From contig JBDVOJ010000102.1 of assembly GCA_039969155.1 (NCBI GenBank), positions 9,805 through 73,804 of the forward strand: 64,000 nt of DNA. The letters are read 5' to 3'. This DNA is from GCA-002733465 sp039969155 (GTDB lineage: Bacteria; Pseudomonadota; Gammaproteobacteria; Enterobacterales; Kangiellaceae). Position numbers and translations under genes: made by a program. Below, one piece after another: positions 32,241-41,240 of this stretch; within the stretch, counting starts at the first letter, position 1; each line of letters starts with the position of its first letter. Under the pieces are notes generated by a model. The model was not told the origin of the DNA, did not search any database, and was given only the letters and a program-made list of their open reading frames with translations.

Positions 32241-33041
32241 GTGATTTTCAGAAATACTGAACGAGATACTGAACGAATGAGCTTTGAAGACTTCGCGTTA
32301 AAAGTATTAAATGAAGATCTTGGCTTAGAAGCTGAAAAAATTGACGAGGGACAGGATGAGACTCCGGACTTCATAGCGCTCGATGGAAACTACATTTATT
32401 ATATTGAATTGAAAGAGCGAGATTCGAGTGAAGAGTACTTAAGAGAAAGAGAACTAGCCTTTGGTTCTGACGATGTATACTCTTCTACGGTTTCACTCGA
32501 AAAGTGTCGCAATACTAGCAAGGTTATTAATAAAGCTAAGAACCAACTTAAAGCTGAGAGCGCACCTGAAGAAATTAGAATTGTTTGGCTGCACGCTCAC
32601 GGTTCGCAACGAGAAGCGTTAGTGGAAAAGTTTCTATGCACTCTGTATGGAAAAGCCGATATTTACGATTGGGCTGAAGGTCGTTACGACAATAAGGATT
32701 GTTATTATTTCGACCATAGTGATTTTTTTAGATACAGGGATTCCATTGATGGAGCGATTATCTCTCTCGAAGGAGGTATGGCTTTTGCAATAAATAATTT
32801 CTCACCCAAATATGATATCCTCCTCGAAAGCGAATTCACTAGAGGTTTTTCTAAGTCTTCTTTGATCAACCCCATACAGCTCGAGTCAGAAGGAAAGGTT
32901 TGGCTTATTGATTGCGATTTGGACAGAAAAGATGAAGACACTCTTCTCAATTTCTTAATCGATAAGTACTCTCTAGGCAAGCCAAGAAGAATAGTTATGC
33001 AACAAGCCATGGTGGAATTCTCCATACCACATAAAAATTAA
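32241..33041 (+). CDS. PD-(D/E)XK nuclease-like hypothetical protein
   Basis: A 266-residue soluble protein I do not recognise as a named family. The N-terminal part contains TPDFIALDGNYIYYIELKER, which fits a PD-(D/E)XK nuclease core with D43, E56 and K58, preceded by an acidic helix (FEDFALKVLNED). The remaining 200 residues show mixed alpha/beta character with no clear motif. The start is GTG 32241 behind AAGGGA. It is followed 121 bp later by a NYN-OST-HTH gene. A role in nucleic acid restriction or repair is possible but unproven. Confidence 0.65.
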   Translation: MIFRNTERDTERMSFEDFALKVLNEDLGLEAEKIDEGQDETPDFIALDGNYIYYIELKERDSSEEYLRERELAFGSDDVYSSTVSLEKCRNTSKVINKAKNQLKAESAPEEIRIVWLHAHGSQREALVEKFLCTLYGKADIYDWAEGRYDNKDCYYFDHSDFFRYRDSIDGAIISLEGGMAFAINNFSPKYDILLESEFTRGFSKSSLINPIQLESEGKVWLIDCDLDRKDEDTLLNFLIDKYSLGKPRRIVMQQAMVEFSIPHKN

Positions 33042-33162
33042 TTAGCGCTGTCAAGCATTTGGATTAGAGGATTTAAGTGTATGGCCGCTTCTGGCCGACT
33101 AGAGAAATTCTAACTATTATCGAGTAGAATAATAACCACTTAATTTTAAGAGGATTTAGTTG

Positions 33163-33867
33163 ATGGACGAAATACAGAAAATTGCTCTTTTTATTGATGC
33201 TGATAATGCACCTGCAAATAAAATTGATACTGTTCTATCTGAATTAGCAAAGTACGGTGTAGTTAATATTCGGCGAGCGTACGGTAACTGGAAGAACCCG
33301 ACTATCAAACCTTGGGAGGACACTCTCTTAGAGTCAGCAATCCAGCCCATCCAACAATTCGATTTAACAAAAGGTAAAAACGCATCTGATATTGCACTTG
33401 TCATTGATGTTATGGATATTCTTTATACCAAAAATGTAGACGTAATTTGTTTAGTCTCATCAGACTGTGATTTCACTCCCTTAGCAACTAGGGCTGTACA
33501 AGAAGGCAAAGTTGTTATTGGTTTCGGTGAAAGAAAAGCCCCTATGCCGTTCGTAAATGCCTGTTCCAAATTCCTATATTTAGATGAACCCGAAAGTAGC
33601 GAGAAGGTTAAAAAATCTGGAACTAAAAGCTTAAAAGGAGATGCCAAATTGATAAATCTTCTTAGACAGGCTATAGAAGCCAACGAAGATGATAAAGGTT
33701 GGGCTGCCTTAGGGCCAATTGGCTCGCATATATCAAATCAAACATCCTTTGATTCTCGAAATTACGGATTCAAAAAGTTAAGTGATTTATTCAAAGCGAT
33801 TGATTTGTTTGAGCTAAAGAAAACTACTGGTAATCAATATAGGGTTAGAGACAAACGAAAAACGTAA
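33163..33867 (+). CDS. NYN domain ribonuclease with OST-HTH/LOTUS C-terminus
   Basis: A 234-residue protein. Residues about 5-145 are a NYN (PIN-like) domain with acidic active-site residues in ALFIDADNAPANKID, NASDIALVIDVMDILY and LVSSDCDFTPLA. Residues about 155-230 are an OST-HTH/LOTUS winged helix (WAALGPIGSHI, YGFKKLSDLFKAIDLFEL), which in known proteins binds RNA, including G-rich folds. The combination is typical of the LabA/DUF88 group. ATG 33163 is preferred over the TTG one codon earlier; AGAGG lies 9 nt upstream. Metal-dependent RNA cleavage is the likely activity. Confidence 0.9.
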   Translation: MDEIQKIALFIDADNAPANKIDTVLSELAKYGVVNIRRAYGNWKNPTIKPWEDTLLESAIQPIQQFDLTKGKNASDIALVIDVMDILYTKNVDVICLVSSDCDFTPLATRAVQEGKVVIGFGERKAPMPFVNACSKFLYLDEPESSEKVKKSGTKSLKGDAKLINLLRQAIEANEDDKGWAALGPIGSHISNQTSFDSRNYGFKKLSDLFKAIDLFELKKTTGNQYRVRDKRKT

Positions 33868-34049
33868 TCAAATAGCTTTTTGAAGAAAGTGTTGAGAGTA
33901 TAGGCTCATGTCAACTCATGATCGTTCCATTAATAAATAGACAAGACGTTGAATTCATACTGATGCTGCCCAAGTTTCTCAGGCACCATCATTAGACAAC
34001 ATTAGTACTCTAATGAACCAAAAGTGCTTGGTAATTTAGATAAGAGCGA

Positions 34050-35555
34050 CTATCGATTCGCTTCAACTGCCGGATAGACTTCATCGAGAGATTTAGACAA
34101 ACCATCAGCCATCACAACTCTCGCATGAAAACGTTTCAATTCTCTCGGTTCTTTGACACCACAAGAGTGTGCAATTACACCCACTTCATGCATCATATTC
34201 TCCGCGTAATGTGCAACACGTTCGGTTTTGTTTTCAACCACTAATCCACGCTGAAGCTCCTTGTTGTGTGTCGCAATACCGGTTGGACAAGTATTTTTAT
34301 TGCATTGTAATGACTGAATGCAACCGAGAGAAAACATAAACCCTCTTGCCGAGTTACAAAAATCCGCCCCGACGCAAAGTGCCCATGCAACATCCGCTGG
34401 GTTAATCATTTTACCAGACGTAAACACCTTCACTCGGTCGCGCAACCCATGACGAGCCAAAGTATCAATGAGTAAAGGTAGGCTTTCTCGAATGGTTAAT
34501 CCCATATCATCCATCAAAGTCATAGGAGCAGCACCTGTGCCACCATCAGCGCTATCGAGTGTAATAAAATCGGGCGCAGATTCTATACCTCGCATGTTAA
34601 TTTCCTCGCACAATGTATTCACCCAACCGTATGCACCAATGACAGCTTTAAAGCCCACAGGCTTACCGGTGACCTTTCTAATTCTTTCAATTAGATCAAG
34701 CAGCTCACCGTTATTGTTTACATCGGGATGGCGATTAGGACTAATTGCATCTTCGCCTTCTCTTATACCTCGAATTTTAGCGATTTCGGCAGTCACTTTC
34801 TCACCGGGAAGTATCCCGCCTTTACCTGGCTTTGCTCCTTGAGAAAGCTTTAGCTCAAACATCTTAACCGCTTCATGCGCAGCAGTTTCTCGTAGCTTTT
34901 CATCGTCAAGTTGACCATCCAAGTCACTGACACCATTTTTGGCAGTACCAATTTGAAAAATAATATCGGCGCCCCCCTCCAGGTGATAAGGTGATAAACC
35001 TCCTTCACCGGTGTTCATCCACGTACCAGCCTTTTTTGCTCCGGCTGACAAGGCTCGAATAGCGGGCTTAGATATCGCACCGTAACTCATAGCAGACACA
35101 CCAAAAAAAGATGAGGTGGTATAAGGTTTAGCTGCATATGGGCCTATAGTGACCGCCGTTGGTTTGACCGCATCTTTTTTCATGGTTGGATAAGGACAAT
35201 TAACAAAAAACACGTTGCCCGTCTTAGTCGTATCTCGACTAGAACCAAAGGCGATAGTATTGTCGACGTTTTTCGCTGCTCGATAAACCCAACTTCTTTG
35301 AGAACGATTAAATGGCATTTCTTCCCTATCCATTGAGAAAAAATATTGTCTAAAAAACTCGCCAAGATGTTCAAAATAATATCGAAATCGACCAACCACT
35401 GGATAGTTACGGCGTATTGCCTGGGCAGTTTGTGTTTTATCAATCCAATAAATCACGAACAGATAAAGAATAAAAAATCCAACCGAGACTATCAGCAATA
35501 GTGCTGCCCATTGGAAGATAGTAGAAAGTAATTCTTGAGTTTCAATTGATAGCAT
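34050..35555 (-). CDS. FMN-binding glutamate synthase family protein
   Basis: A 501-residue membrane-anchored protein. One N-terminal hydrophobic helix (about 12-35) precedes a GltB-like FMN barrel with FGVSAMSYGAISKPAIRAL, GAKPGKGGILPGEKV, ITLDSADGGTGAAPMTL and a cluster C-IQSLQ-C-NKNT-C for a 3Fe-4S centre. It lacks the glutamine amidotransferase domain of true glutamate synthase, so it is a stand-alone oxidoreductase; its substrate is unknown. Single gene; length is normal for this subfamily. Confidence 0.9.
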   Translation of the reverse strand: MLSIETQELLSTIFQWAALLLIVSVGFFILYLFVIYWIDKTQTAQAIRRNYPVVGRFRYYFEHLGEFFRQYFFSMDREEMPFNRSQRSWVYRAAKNVDNTIAFGSSRDTTKTGNVFFVNCPYPTMKKDAVKPTAVTIGPYAAKPYTTSSFFGVSAMSYGAISKPAIRALSAGAKKAGTWMNTGEGGLSPYHLEGGADIIFQIGTAKNGVSDLDGQLDDEKLRETAAHEAVKMFELKLSQGAKPGKGGILPGEKVTAEIAKIRGIREGEDAISPNRHPDVNNNGELLDLIERIRKVTGKPVGFKAVIGAYGWVNTLCEEINMRGIESAPDFITLDSADGGTGAAPMTLMDDMGLTIRESLPLLIDTLARHGLRDRVKVFTSGKMINPADVAWALCVGADFCNSARGFMFSLGCIQSLQCNKNTCPTGIATHNKELQRGLVVENKTERVAHYAENMMHEVGVIAHSCGVKEPRELKRFHARVVMADGLSKSLDEVYPAVEANR

Positions 35556-35918
35556 TTGTTATTATTCTCTAAGTCTCTGGTACTTATACAGAGCAATATA
35601 CGGGGTGAATGTTACGTAATTCTAGCTTCATAAAAAATTGGAGGTTATATTTTTTGTATTCAACAATTTTCAAATTATATCTACCGTCGCCAATTCTAGA
35701 GCACTTATTTTTGGTTTATTGGATAATTATTTTATTCGTAGGACTGATAAGGGCTTAAACAGACAATAGAACACTCCATGTTCTTTGGCCACGCACTGCG
35801 TCTTTTGTGGATTGTTAACCTCCAATGTAAAATCTAGGTAAAGTAGCATCAAATAGAAAGATAAGCCTATTCTAACATGGTAGGATTTAGCAATTCCTGA
35901 CTTGGAGAGTTTAAGACT
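35556..35918. other. Intergenic region, divergent promoters
   Basis: Low-G+C region between the divergent glutamate-synthase-like gene and the 241-residue exported protein. It holds GAACACTCCATGTTC (5-bp arms, 5-nt gap) near 35767. No gene, RNA gene or convincing operator is visible. Confidence 0.5.
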
Positions 35919-36644
35919 TTGAATTATTCAACCATGCTAAAAATATTAGCTTTATTCTCAACTCTATCTTTTAGCTTTCAATCTCAATCAACCAATCAAA
36001 TTCCGGACAAGTTAATATTTCAAGATAAGACGCTTGCCATTCACCACTTTCCCTTGGAAAAACGCTTTGATAGCTCGAAAAAACTAAAAGACAAGCTAAC
36101 TGCAGCAAGAGGTAACCAAATACCATCTACAGCCAATCATCGAGGATATATTGCTAGTTTTAAGATACTAGATAATCAATTAGTCATCTCGAATATCGAG
36201 CTAGAGCGGCAATTCAGGGAAGGAAAACTGTTAGAACCGGTATCCATCATTGAGAAGATATTTCCGAAACCGAAAGATCGTTATATGAATTGGTACAGCG
36301 GAATACTCACTGGGGGTATCGATGAAACTGGAGGTACTTTTCACCTCCCTAACATTCATAGAACATCATATAAGAGTTACTTGGTATTCAAAGTGGTAAA
36401 AGGTCAGGTCATCGAAATGGCTGAGTTAAATGAGTCGCAGTTTAGGGATTACGATAAAAGACTATTGGAACGCTATATGAAAACATCTGAGTATCAGGTG
36501 CTTCGTAAGAATCAGCTGAAAAATGATAACAAAAGTAGTCGGTATCTTCTAAGCGCCGAAATACTTCAACAAAGTAATTACACACAACAAATGGATGTTC
36601 CGTTTATACACAAAGACAAGAGTCTAAGTTTAAAGTCAAAGTAG
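35919..36644 (+). CDS. Exported hypothetical protein, 241 residues
   Basis: Unrecognised protein. A signal peptide covers residues about 1-24 (MLKILALFSTLSFSFQSQS after the start region). The mature part is basic, rich in Lys, and contains paired IIEKIFPKPKDRYMNW and GILTGGIDETGGTFHLP. TTG 35919 is favoured as start because GGAGAG lies 9 nt upstream; ATG 35934 is the alternative. It stands alone; the next gene begins 109 bp later. No function assigned. Confidence 0.65.
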   Translation: MNYSTMLKILALFSTLSFSFQSQSTNQIPDKLIFQDKTLAIHHFPLEKRFDSSKKLKDKLTAARGNQIPSTANHRGYIASFKILDNQLVISNIELERQFREGKLLEPVSIIEKIFPKPKDRYMNWYSGILTGGIDETGGTFHLPNIHRTSYKSYLVFKVVKGQVIEMAELNESQFRDYDKRLLERYMKTSEYQVLRKNQLKNDNKSSRYLLSAEILQQSNYTQQMDVPFIHKDKSLSLKSK

Positions 36645-36753
36645 TGAGTGGCTGAATATGGTACCCAAAAAATCAAAACAGCTTAAACGAAGAATTATTA
36701 ACTTTAGCCGACTTAATTTTTAATAAGATATCATTCTACACAGGATCTAATTC

Positions 36754-37122
36754 ATGAAACTACTAGCAAATATTTTTACTTCCATAGTGGCGATCAGCCA
36801 CGTCGGTATTTTGGTCCTTGAAATGTTTTTTTGGAATCACCCAATCGGACAAAAGATATTTTCAATGACTCCCGAAGTTGCTGAGTCTTCTGCAGTCCTT
36901 GCAATGAACCAAGGACTTTACAATGGCTTTTTGGCTGCAGGACTTTTTTGGGGGCTATTAAGAAATCGTTTCGACGTTAAAGTCTTCTTTTTGAGTTGTG
37001 TAGTCATCGCAGGAATCTTTGGAGGACTCACTGCAAAAACGAGTATTCTATTTACTCAAGGTCTGCCTGCGCTAATGGCTCTCACTCTTGTGTTAACAAG
37101 TGCCAGAAAAACCGTTGATTAA
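36754..37122 (+). CDS. DUF1304 family membrane protein
   Basis: A 122-residue protein with four hydrophobic segments and the DUF1304 pattern: HVGILVLEMFFWNHPIGQKIF at the N-terminus, then LAMNQGLYNGFLAAGLFWGL. AGGA lies upstream of the ATG. Family function is unknown. Convergent with the amidohydrolase downstream. Confidence 0.9.
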   Translation: MKLLANIFTSIVAISHVGILVLEMFFWNHPIGQKIFSMTPEVAESSAVLAMNQGLYNGFLAAGLFWGLLRNRFDVKVFFLSCVVIAGIFGGLTAKTSILFTQGLPALMALTLVLTSARKTVD

Positions 37123-37261
37123 AACGTAAGTTTCAATAAGACGAACAACTGATAGTTCTAGCTCAGAGTATTTATGTCAAACCTAGTGTATTGAGAAGAA
37201 TTCACAACTATTGAATCAATACGTAAGTGTTTATTTCGCTCACTGGTGTCTGACTAGATCG

Positions 37262-38623
37262 TTAGTACTCAAACTCTGTATCTCGAATACCAGTATCCGT
37301 TTCGAGATCAAAAATTAGAGCCTCACGGTCGATCACTCGGCCGTTTTGAATCACCAACTTAATATTTCTAGTGTCAGAGATATTTTTATCGGGCCGACCT
37401 TCTACTAAAATCATATCGGCACGTTTTCCAACTTCAAGCGTTCCCCAAATATCCTCGTCGTTCATCAGTTTTGCTGCGTTTTTGGTCGCTGTTGTAATCG
37501 CTTGGAGAGGCGTTAGCCCAGCGTCAACTAATAGCTCCAGTTCAAAATGAAGTTCTTCTCCAATGAATAAACCATCATTGTCCGTTCCTGCGACCAACGG
37601 GATACCTGCGTCGAAAATCCGTTTAACATTTTGCTGAAGTTTTTTATGGAACTGCTCACTAAAGTTTTCATTCACATAGTTTCGGTCCGATAACGCGCGA
37701 CTTGCTTCTTTCCGCGTTTTTTCTAGCACCCACGACGGTGTAGTACTTTTAATGAGATCGCTATCTAAAAATGCTGTCCCTCTCAAGCTAACTTGCTTAA
37801 CAATTCCACCAACTGCACGAGTAGAAATTATTTGAACACCTCTATTCTTCATGATCTTTAGAGTCTGATCAGTTACTCTGCGAGGCGTATGAGCGAACGC
37901 ACTTAGACCGCTCGTAATAAGATGCTCGCCACCATTGGCGAACCAAGCATCAACAATGACAGGAAGTCCGAGCTTTTTACCTTGAGCAACCAATGCTACG
38001 ATTTGGGGTCGATTCAATTTTGCGTAAGCTTTGATTGCATCCACCCCGTTGTCTTTTAAATATTTGGAAATATCTTGAGCTTGATGTTCAGATGCCATGC
38101 TTAAGGAAACTGCGGGCCATTGCGGATCTACACTATCGACAAGAGGCCCAACATAATAAATATGAGGCCCAACAATTTTGCCCGCTTCGATGGCTTGGCG
38201 CATTTGTTTAACAAAAGGCAATACTCCTCCAGTATCTAAAACGGTGGTTACGCCCGAATACAACAGTGCATTGAGTCGACGTTGATAGCCTAATATGTCA
38301 TGCCCCTCACCACCCCAAGTAAGATGCACGTGCATATCCGCCAGCCCAGGCATAACAACCTTACCTCCCGCATCGATAATTTCAGATCCAACAGGTATCG
38401 TAATATTGTTTCCAATCGCTGAAATCTTATTTCCTTTAATCACAATTGAGCCACCTTCAAGTGGCGGCAGACCATTCCCATCAATAATCACAGCATTAAC
38501 AATTGCAAATTCTTTTTCTATTGCAGCGAGAGACTCCTGAATACCTGTCAGGGTAAATATTATCGTTATCACTATTAGGGACTTAATCATCGGTGGGCGA
38601 TTAGTTTTATAAAAATCAAGCAT
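37262..38623 (-). CDS. Exported amidohydrolase family protein (1)
   Basis: A 453-residue metal-dependent hydrolase. After a signal peptide (MIKSLIVITIIFTLTGIQES region) come the beta-sandwich part (VNAVIIDGNGLPPLEGGSIV), the metal-binding HxH in VVMPGLADMHVHLTWGG, a likely metal ligand region in LSAFAHTPRRV, and the catalytic Asp in LVAGTDNDGLFIGEELH, ending with GTLEVGKRADMILVEGRP. Imidazolonepropionase/prolidase-like amidohydrolases match best. ATG 38623 is preferred because GAGGAA lies 9 nt upstream; two closer in-frame ATGs exist. Periplasmic; substrate unknown. A second member is at 56979-58376. Confidence 0.87.
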   Translation of the reverse strand: MLDFYKTNRPPMIKSLIVITIIFTLTGIQESLAAIEKEFAIVNAVIIDGNGLPPLEGGSIVIKGNKISAIGNNITIPVGSEIIDAGGKVVMPGLADMHVHLTWGGEGHDILGYQRRLNALLYSGVTTVLDTGGVLPFVKQMRQAIEAGKIVGPHIYYVGPLVDSVDPQWPAVSLSMASEHQAQDISKYLKDNGVDAIKAYAKLNRPQIVALVAQGKKLGLPVIVDAWFANGGEHLITSGLSAFAHTPRRVTDQTLKIMKNRGVQIISTRAVGGIVKQVSLRGTAFLDSDLIKSTTPSWVLEKTRKEASRALSDRNYVNENFSEQFHKKLQQNVKRIFDAGIPLVAGTDNDGLFIGEELHFELELLVDAGLTPLQAITTATKNAAKLMNDEDIWGTLEVGKRADMILVEGRPDKNISDTRNIKLVIQNGRVIDREALIFDLETDTGIRDTEFEY

Positions 38624-38644
38624 GTATTGCATTTCCTCAAACAT

Positions 38645-39020
38645 AGAATCTAGGTCGTAGCACTCGCTATTACACGGGCGAATCTTGTTGCTGTGAATAC
38701 ATTGAGTTAACTAGTTTTTAGTCACAACACAAATAGATACGTATTTCATTTTTAAAAGTTTTAGTTAGGAAAAAATAAACTGGTTCCTTTTTATCAGGAA
38801 TAGGTTTGCTAATTTTGAAATCGAAGTAGGTCAATATTTGAAGATTGTCATTAATTGACTGATTAAATAACCTTAGAATGGTTATCGAACCTAAGAGGAT
38901 AAAAGCAAGCTGACCTCTTAAGTTCGATAATAAAAACAACTCTTTCGCTATTGAAGTAGAGTCTAATAGCCCTCGATAGCAGAGAATTTCAAGGCACAGT
39001 TTGGACTATTCGTTAATGGT
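38645..39020. other. Intergenic region with a long hairpin
   Basis: Between the amidohydrolase start and the end of the tetR gene, on an AT-rich stretch. The main feature is the 17-bp inverted repeat at 38882-38930 (listed separately). A 73-codon open frame at 38718-38939 has a TTG start with badly spaced purines and no recognisable product, so I do not call it. Confidence 0.5.
38882..38930. repeat. 17-bp inverted repeat (hairpin)
   Basis: TTATCGAACCTAAGAGG at 38882-38898 pairs with CCTCTTAAGTTCGATAA at 38914-38930 in 16 of 17 positions around a 15-nt loop. Neither strand has a T-run after the stem, so it is not a textbook terminator. It could be a structured RNA 3' to tetR, or the remnant of a small mobile element. 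Confidence 0.6.
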
Positions 39021-39620
39021 CTAGTCGATTGGAACCACGAGGTTAATAACATCCTCGACCATTTGCTCGCAATCTTCTGGGCTAAATTTATGCTCAAAAA
39101 CAGTATTGTTGAGTATCGTCGCAACCCCAAAAGGAACCGCATTGGTATACATTGCTACGGTAATAGTTGGTAGGTTAGAAAGGCGACCAGCTTGTTGAGC
39201 TTCAGCGACAAACTGCCTTATGATCCCTTGAAAATTTCTCATCGCGACTACCAGCTCAGGACTGGCATTATTAATAACTTCAGGATGATTAATGGTAACA
39301 AAGCTCGTTCGATTGCTTAATGCCCAACGTAAGAATCCCTTGCCCGCCGCATTTAACCTGACAATTGGATCACTAGAATCGATTTTGTCTGCAGCGGCCA
39401 GAGTGGCATTGGCTAAGCTTGTGTATCCATCAGTAGCTAACGCGGATAATAGGCCTAAGCGGCTCTTAAAATGCCTATTGGGTGCACCATGAGACACTCC
39501 AAGGTCTTTCGCTAACCCTCTTAAAGAAAGAGATTCGACCCCCTTTTCTTCTATTACTTTGTATGCATGCTGGATTAATGCGTTGCGCAGATCACCATGA
39601 TGATATTTCTCATTACTCAT
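39021..39620 (-). CDS. TetR family transcriptional regulator
   Basis: A 199-residue repressor. The N-terminal helix-turn-helix is clear: HGDLRNALIQHAYKVIEEKG, LSLRGLAKDLGVSHGAPNRHF. The C-terminal ligand domain has the WHG-like arrangement of this subfamily (ALSNRTSFVTINHPEV). It is divergent from the Tat protein and methyltransferase genes. The operator candidate at 39671-39704 overlaps their promoter, so it probably represses them and itself. Confidence 0.9.
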   Translation of the reverse strand: MSNEKYHHGDLRNALIQHAYKVIEEKGVESLSLRGLAKDLGVSHGAPNRHFKSRLGLLSALATDGYTSLANATLAAADKIDSSDPIVRLNAAGKGFLRWALSNRTSFVTINHPEVINNASPELVVAMRNFQGIIRQFVAEAQQAGRLSNLPTITVAMYTNAVPFGVATILNNTVFEHKFSPEDCEQMVEDVINLVVPID

Positions 39621-39670
39621 AACGAACTCATCTGTTGGGCTTAATTGAAAACCAATTATCCATATTTATG

Positions 39671-39704
39671 TTGACACTGTCTACACACATGATAAAGTAG
39701 ACAG
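39671..39704 (+). promoter_or_regulatory. Promoter with overlapping TetR-type operator
   Basis: TTGACA at 39671-39676 and TAAAGT at 39693-39698 form a plausible sigma-70 promoter (16-bp spacer) toward 39808. CTGTCTAC (39677-39684) and GTAGACAG (39697-39704) are exact inverted arms 12 bp apart; extended to 15 positions each, the arms still match at 12. The dyad covers the promoter, as expected for TetR repression. Confidence 0.65.
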
Positions 39705-39807
39705 CGACTACATCAGGAATCAATCACTCGGTTTTGATGCCGAGACTTTCGAAATAGGTTCAGCCCTATTCATTTTATCACTCGATAATTAATACAAGGA
39801 CAATACA

Positions 39808-41211
39808 ATGTTTACAGTATCCAGAAGAAAATTATTAGGAACTACAATGCTAGGAGCCGGAGCACTGCTAGGTGGCTTAGGAGCAAAAACCCAAGCAGCA
39901 GCAGTTACTGAAAAGGCGACTATTCTTCTCAATAGTTCTGAAAAAATTCCTCAAGGTCTGGTAGAGGCAATAAATTTTCCGCTACTCGACGCCATTCAAG
40001 GAAGGCGATCTCGGCGATTTGCCAAAGGTGCTTGCATACCAGAAGGGCCGCTTGCCTACTCATCGAAACACAAACCTAGTGCATTGTCTGAACTACAACA
40101 GATGTTACTACTCACTTCAGTTTGTGGAAATACTGGCTGGACCAATTTGATCCCGCATAACCCACATTATGCTCCCAAAGTGCCAAACTATGCTGGAGCG
40201 GCTGGTGGACGAACCTTTCCTTCAGCAGCGGGATTTCATACTGTTGATTTTTTTTACACTGATGACAAAGGCGTATACTTCTTGTCTACGAAAGACATGA
40301 AAGCGACTACCGCCAAACATACTGACGGAACTCTCGACTTGAACGCCTATCTGAAAGAGCATCAATCAAAAATAGTCAAAATTTCGGATGGTCGATTAAA
40401 ACTTCCTAGTAGTCCCGAACATATGGAAGCTCATAATAATTGGTGTGCTAATGTTGAAGGCAGTACATTGATTATTCCGGTCGCCGACGTTGCTCAACAC
40501 ATTATTCTAGCCCTGTGTTATTTAGTACAGAATGGCGCGTGCCTCTATGATGATATTAATAAACAACCTATTCCTGGTCTAAGTAAATTTAAAGATCTAA
40601 TAAATCCAGAAAATGCGTACCCGATTTCTTTTTTCGAACAACAATGCTTAACAGAAGCAACTGTTGAACTTTCTACGGCTTGCTATTCTGGCGCTCTCAC
40701 ATTGCAGGCTATGGGGCTCGGAGGTTGGATGTTTGATGGAATCAACCCTTTTAGTATTTTCGGCGCAAGCGGTGATAAAAATGTGCCAGGTCTTGGATTT
40801 AGTTTCGACACCCTAAAAGATAACCCAATCCCTCATGTAACTGGATTGAAAGGAATTCTTGAAGGTCACTGCCCTCCGTTTTTCAATAATATGAAAAGTG
40901 CAGTAGTGTCAGTGGTTAGCAGAAAATTTGGTAGCGGCGGACCATTCAATGCTAAAACTGATGGGCCTTACAAAGATAATTCTAAAGTTAGATCAAGTGC
41001 GGCCCCCATCAATGAGCAGTTCATAGACTGTGTCGCTACCATGGCGCAATATATATTTAACGAGTTTGGCCGATTCCCAGCAACTGTACCTGCAATATTT
41101 TCGTTAATGTATTTACAGGCGCACCACATCGATACTGATTTTTATGACCAACATTTCAATCAAAATGCGTACCTTAAAACTCATGCTGAACACGACAGTA
41201 ATTGGTCGTAG
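39808..41211 (+). CDS. Tat-exported nitroreductase-like protein
   Basis: A 467-residue protein with a twin-arginine signal (SRRKLLGTTMLGAGALLGGL). The mature N-terminal part, FPLLDAIQGRRSRRFAKG and later SELQQMLLLTSVCGNTGW, resembles nitroreductase/SagB-type flavin enzymes, though overall similarity is weak. Tat export fits a cofactor-loaded enzyme. AAGGA lies upstream of the ATG. It is 29 bp before an MddA-like methyltransferase gene; both are probably controlled by the divergent TetR regulator. Substrate unknown. Confidence 0.65.
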   Translation: MFTVSRRKLLGTTMLGAGALLGGLGAKTQAAAVTEKATILLNSSEKIPQGLVEAINFPLLDAIQGRRSRRFAKGACIPEGPLAYSSKHKPSALSELQQMLLLTSVCGNTGWTNLIPHNPHYAPKVPNYAGAAGGRTFPSAAGFHTVDFFYTDDKGVYFLSTKDMKATTAKHTDGTLDLNAYLKEHQSKIVKISDGRLKLPSSPEHMEAHNNWCANVEGSTLIIPVADVAQHIILALCYLVQNGACLYDDINKQPIPGLSKFKDLINPENAYPISFFEQQCLTEATVELSTACYSGALTLQAMGLGGWMFDGINPFSIFGASGDKNVPGLGFSFDTLKDNPIPHVTGLKGILEGHCPPFFNNMKSAVVSVVSRKFGSGGPFNAKTDGPYKDNSKVRSSAAPINEQFIDCVATMAQYIFNEFGRFPATVPAIFSLMYLQAHHIDTDFYDQHFNQNAYLKTHAEHDSNWS

Positions 41212-41240
41212 TTAGTGTTATCAATATGGGAGAATAAAAA

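Noticed and set aside
34468..34842. 124-codon frame antisense to the glutamate-synthase-like gene
   Set aside because: Shadow of a well-conserved coding region.
38718..38939. 73-codon open frame on the minus strand after tetR
   Set aside because: TTG start with no properly spaced ribosome binding site, unlikely composition, and it overlaps the long hairpin.
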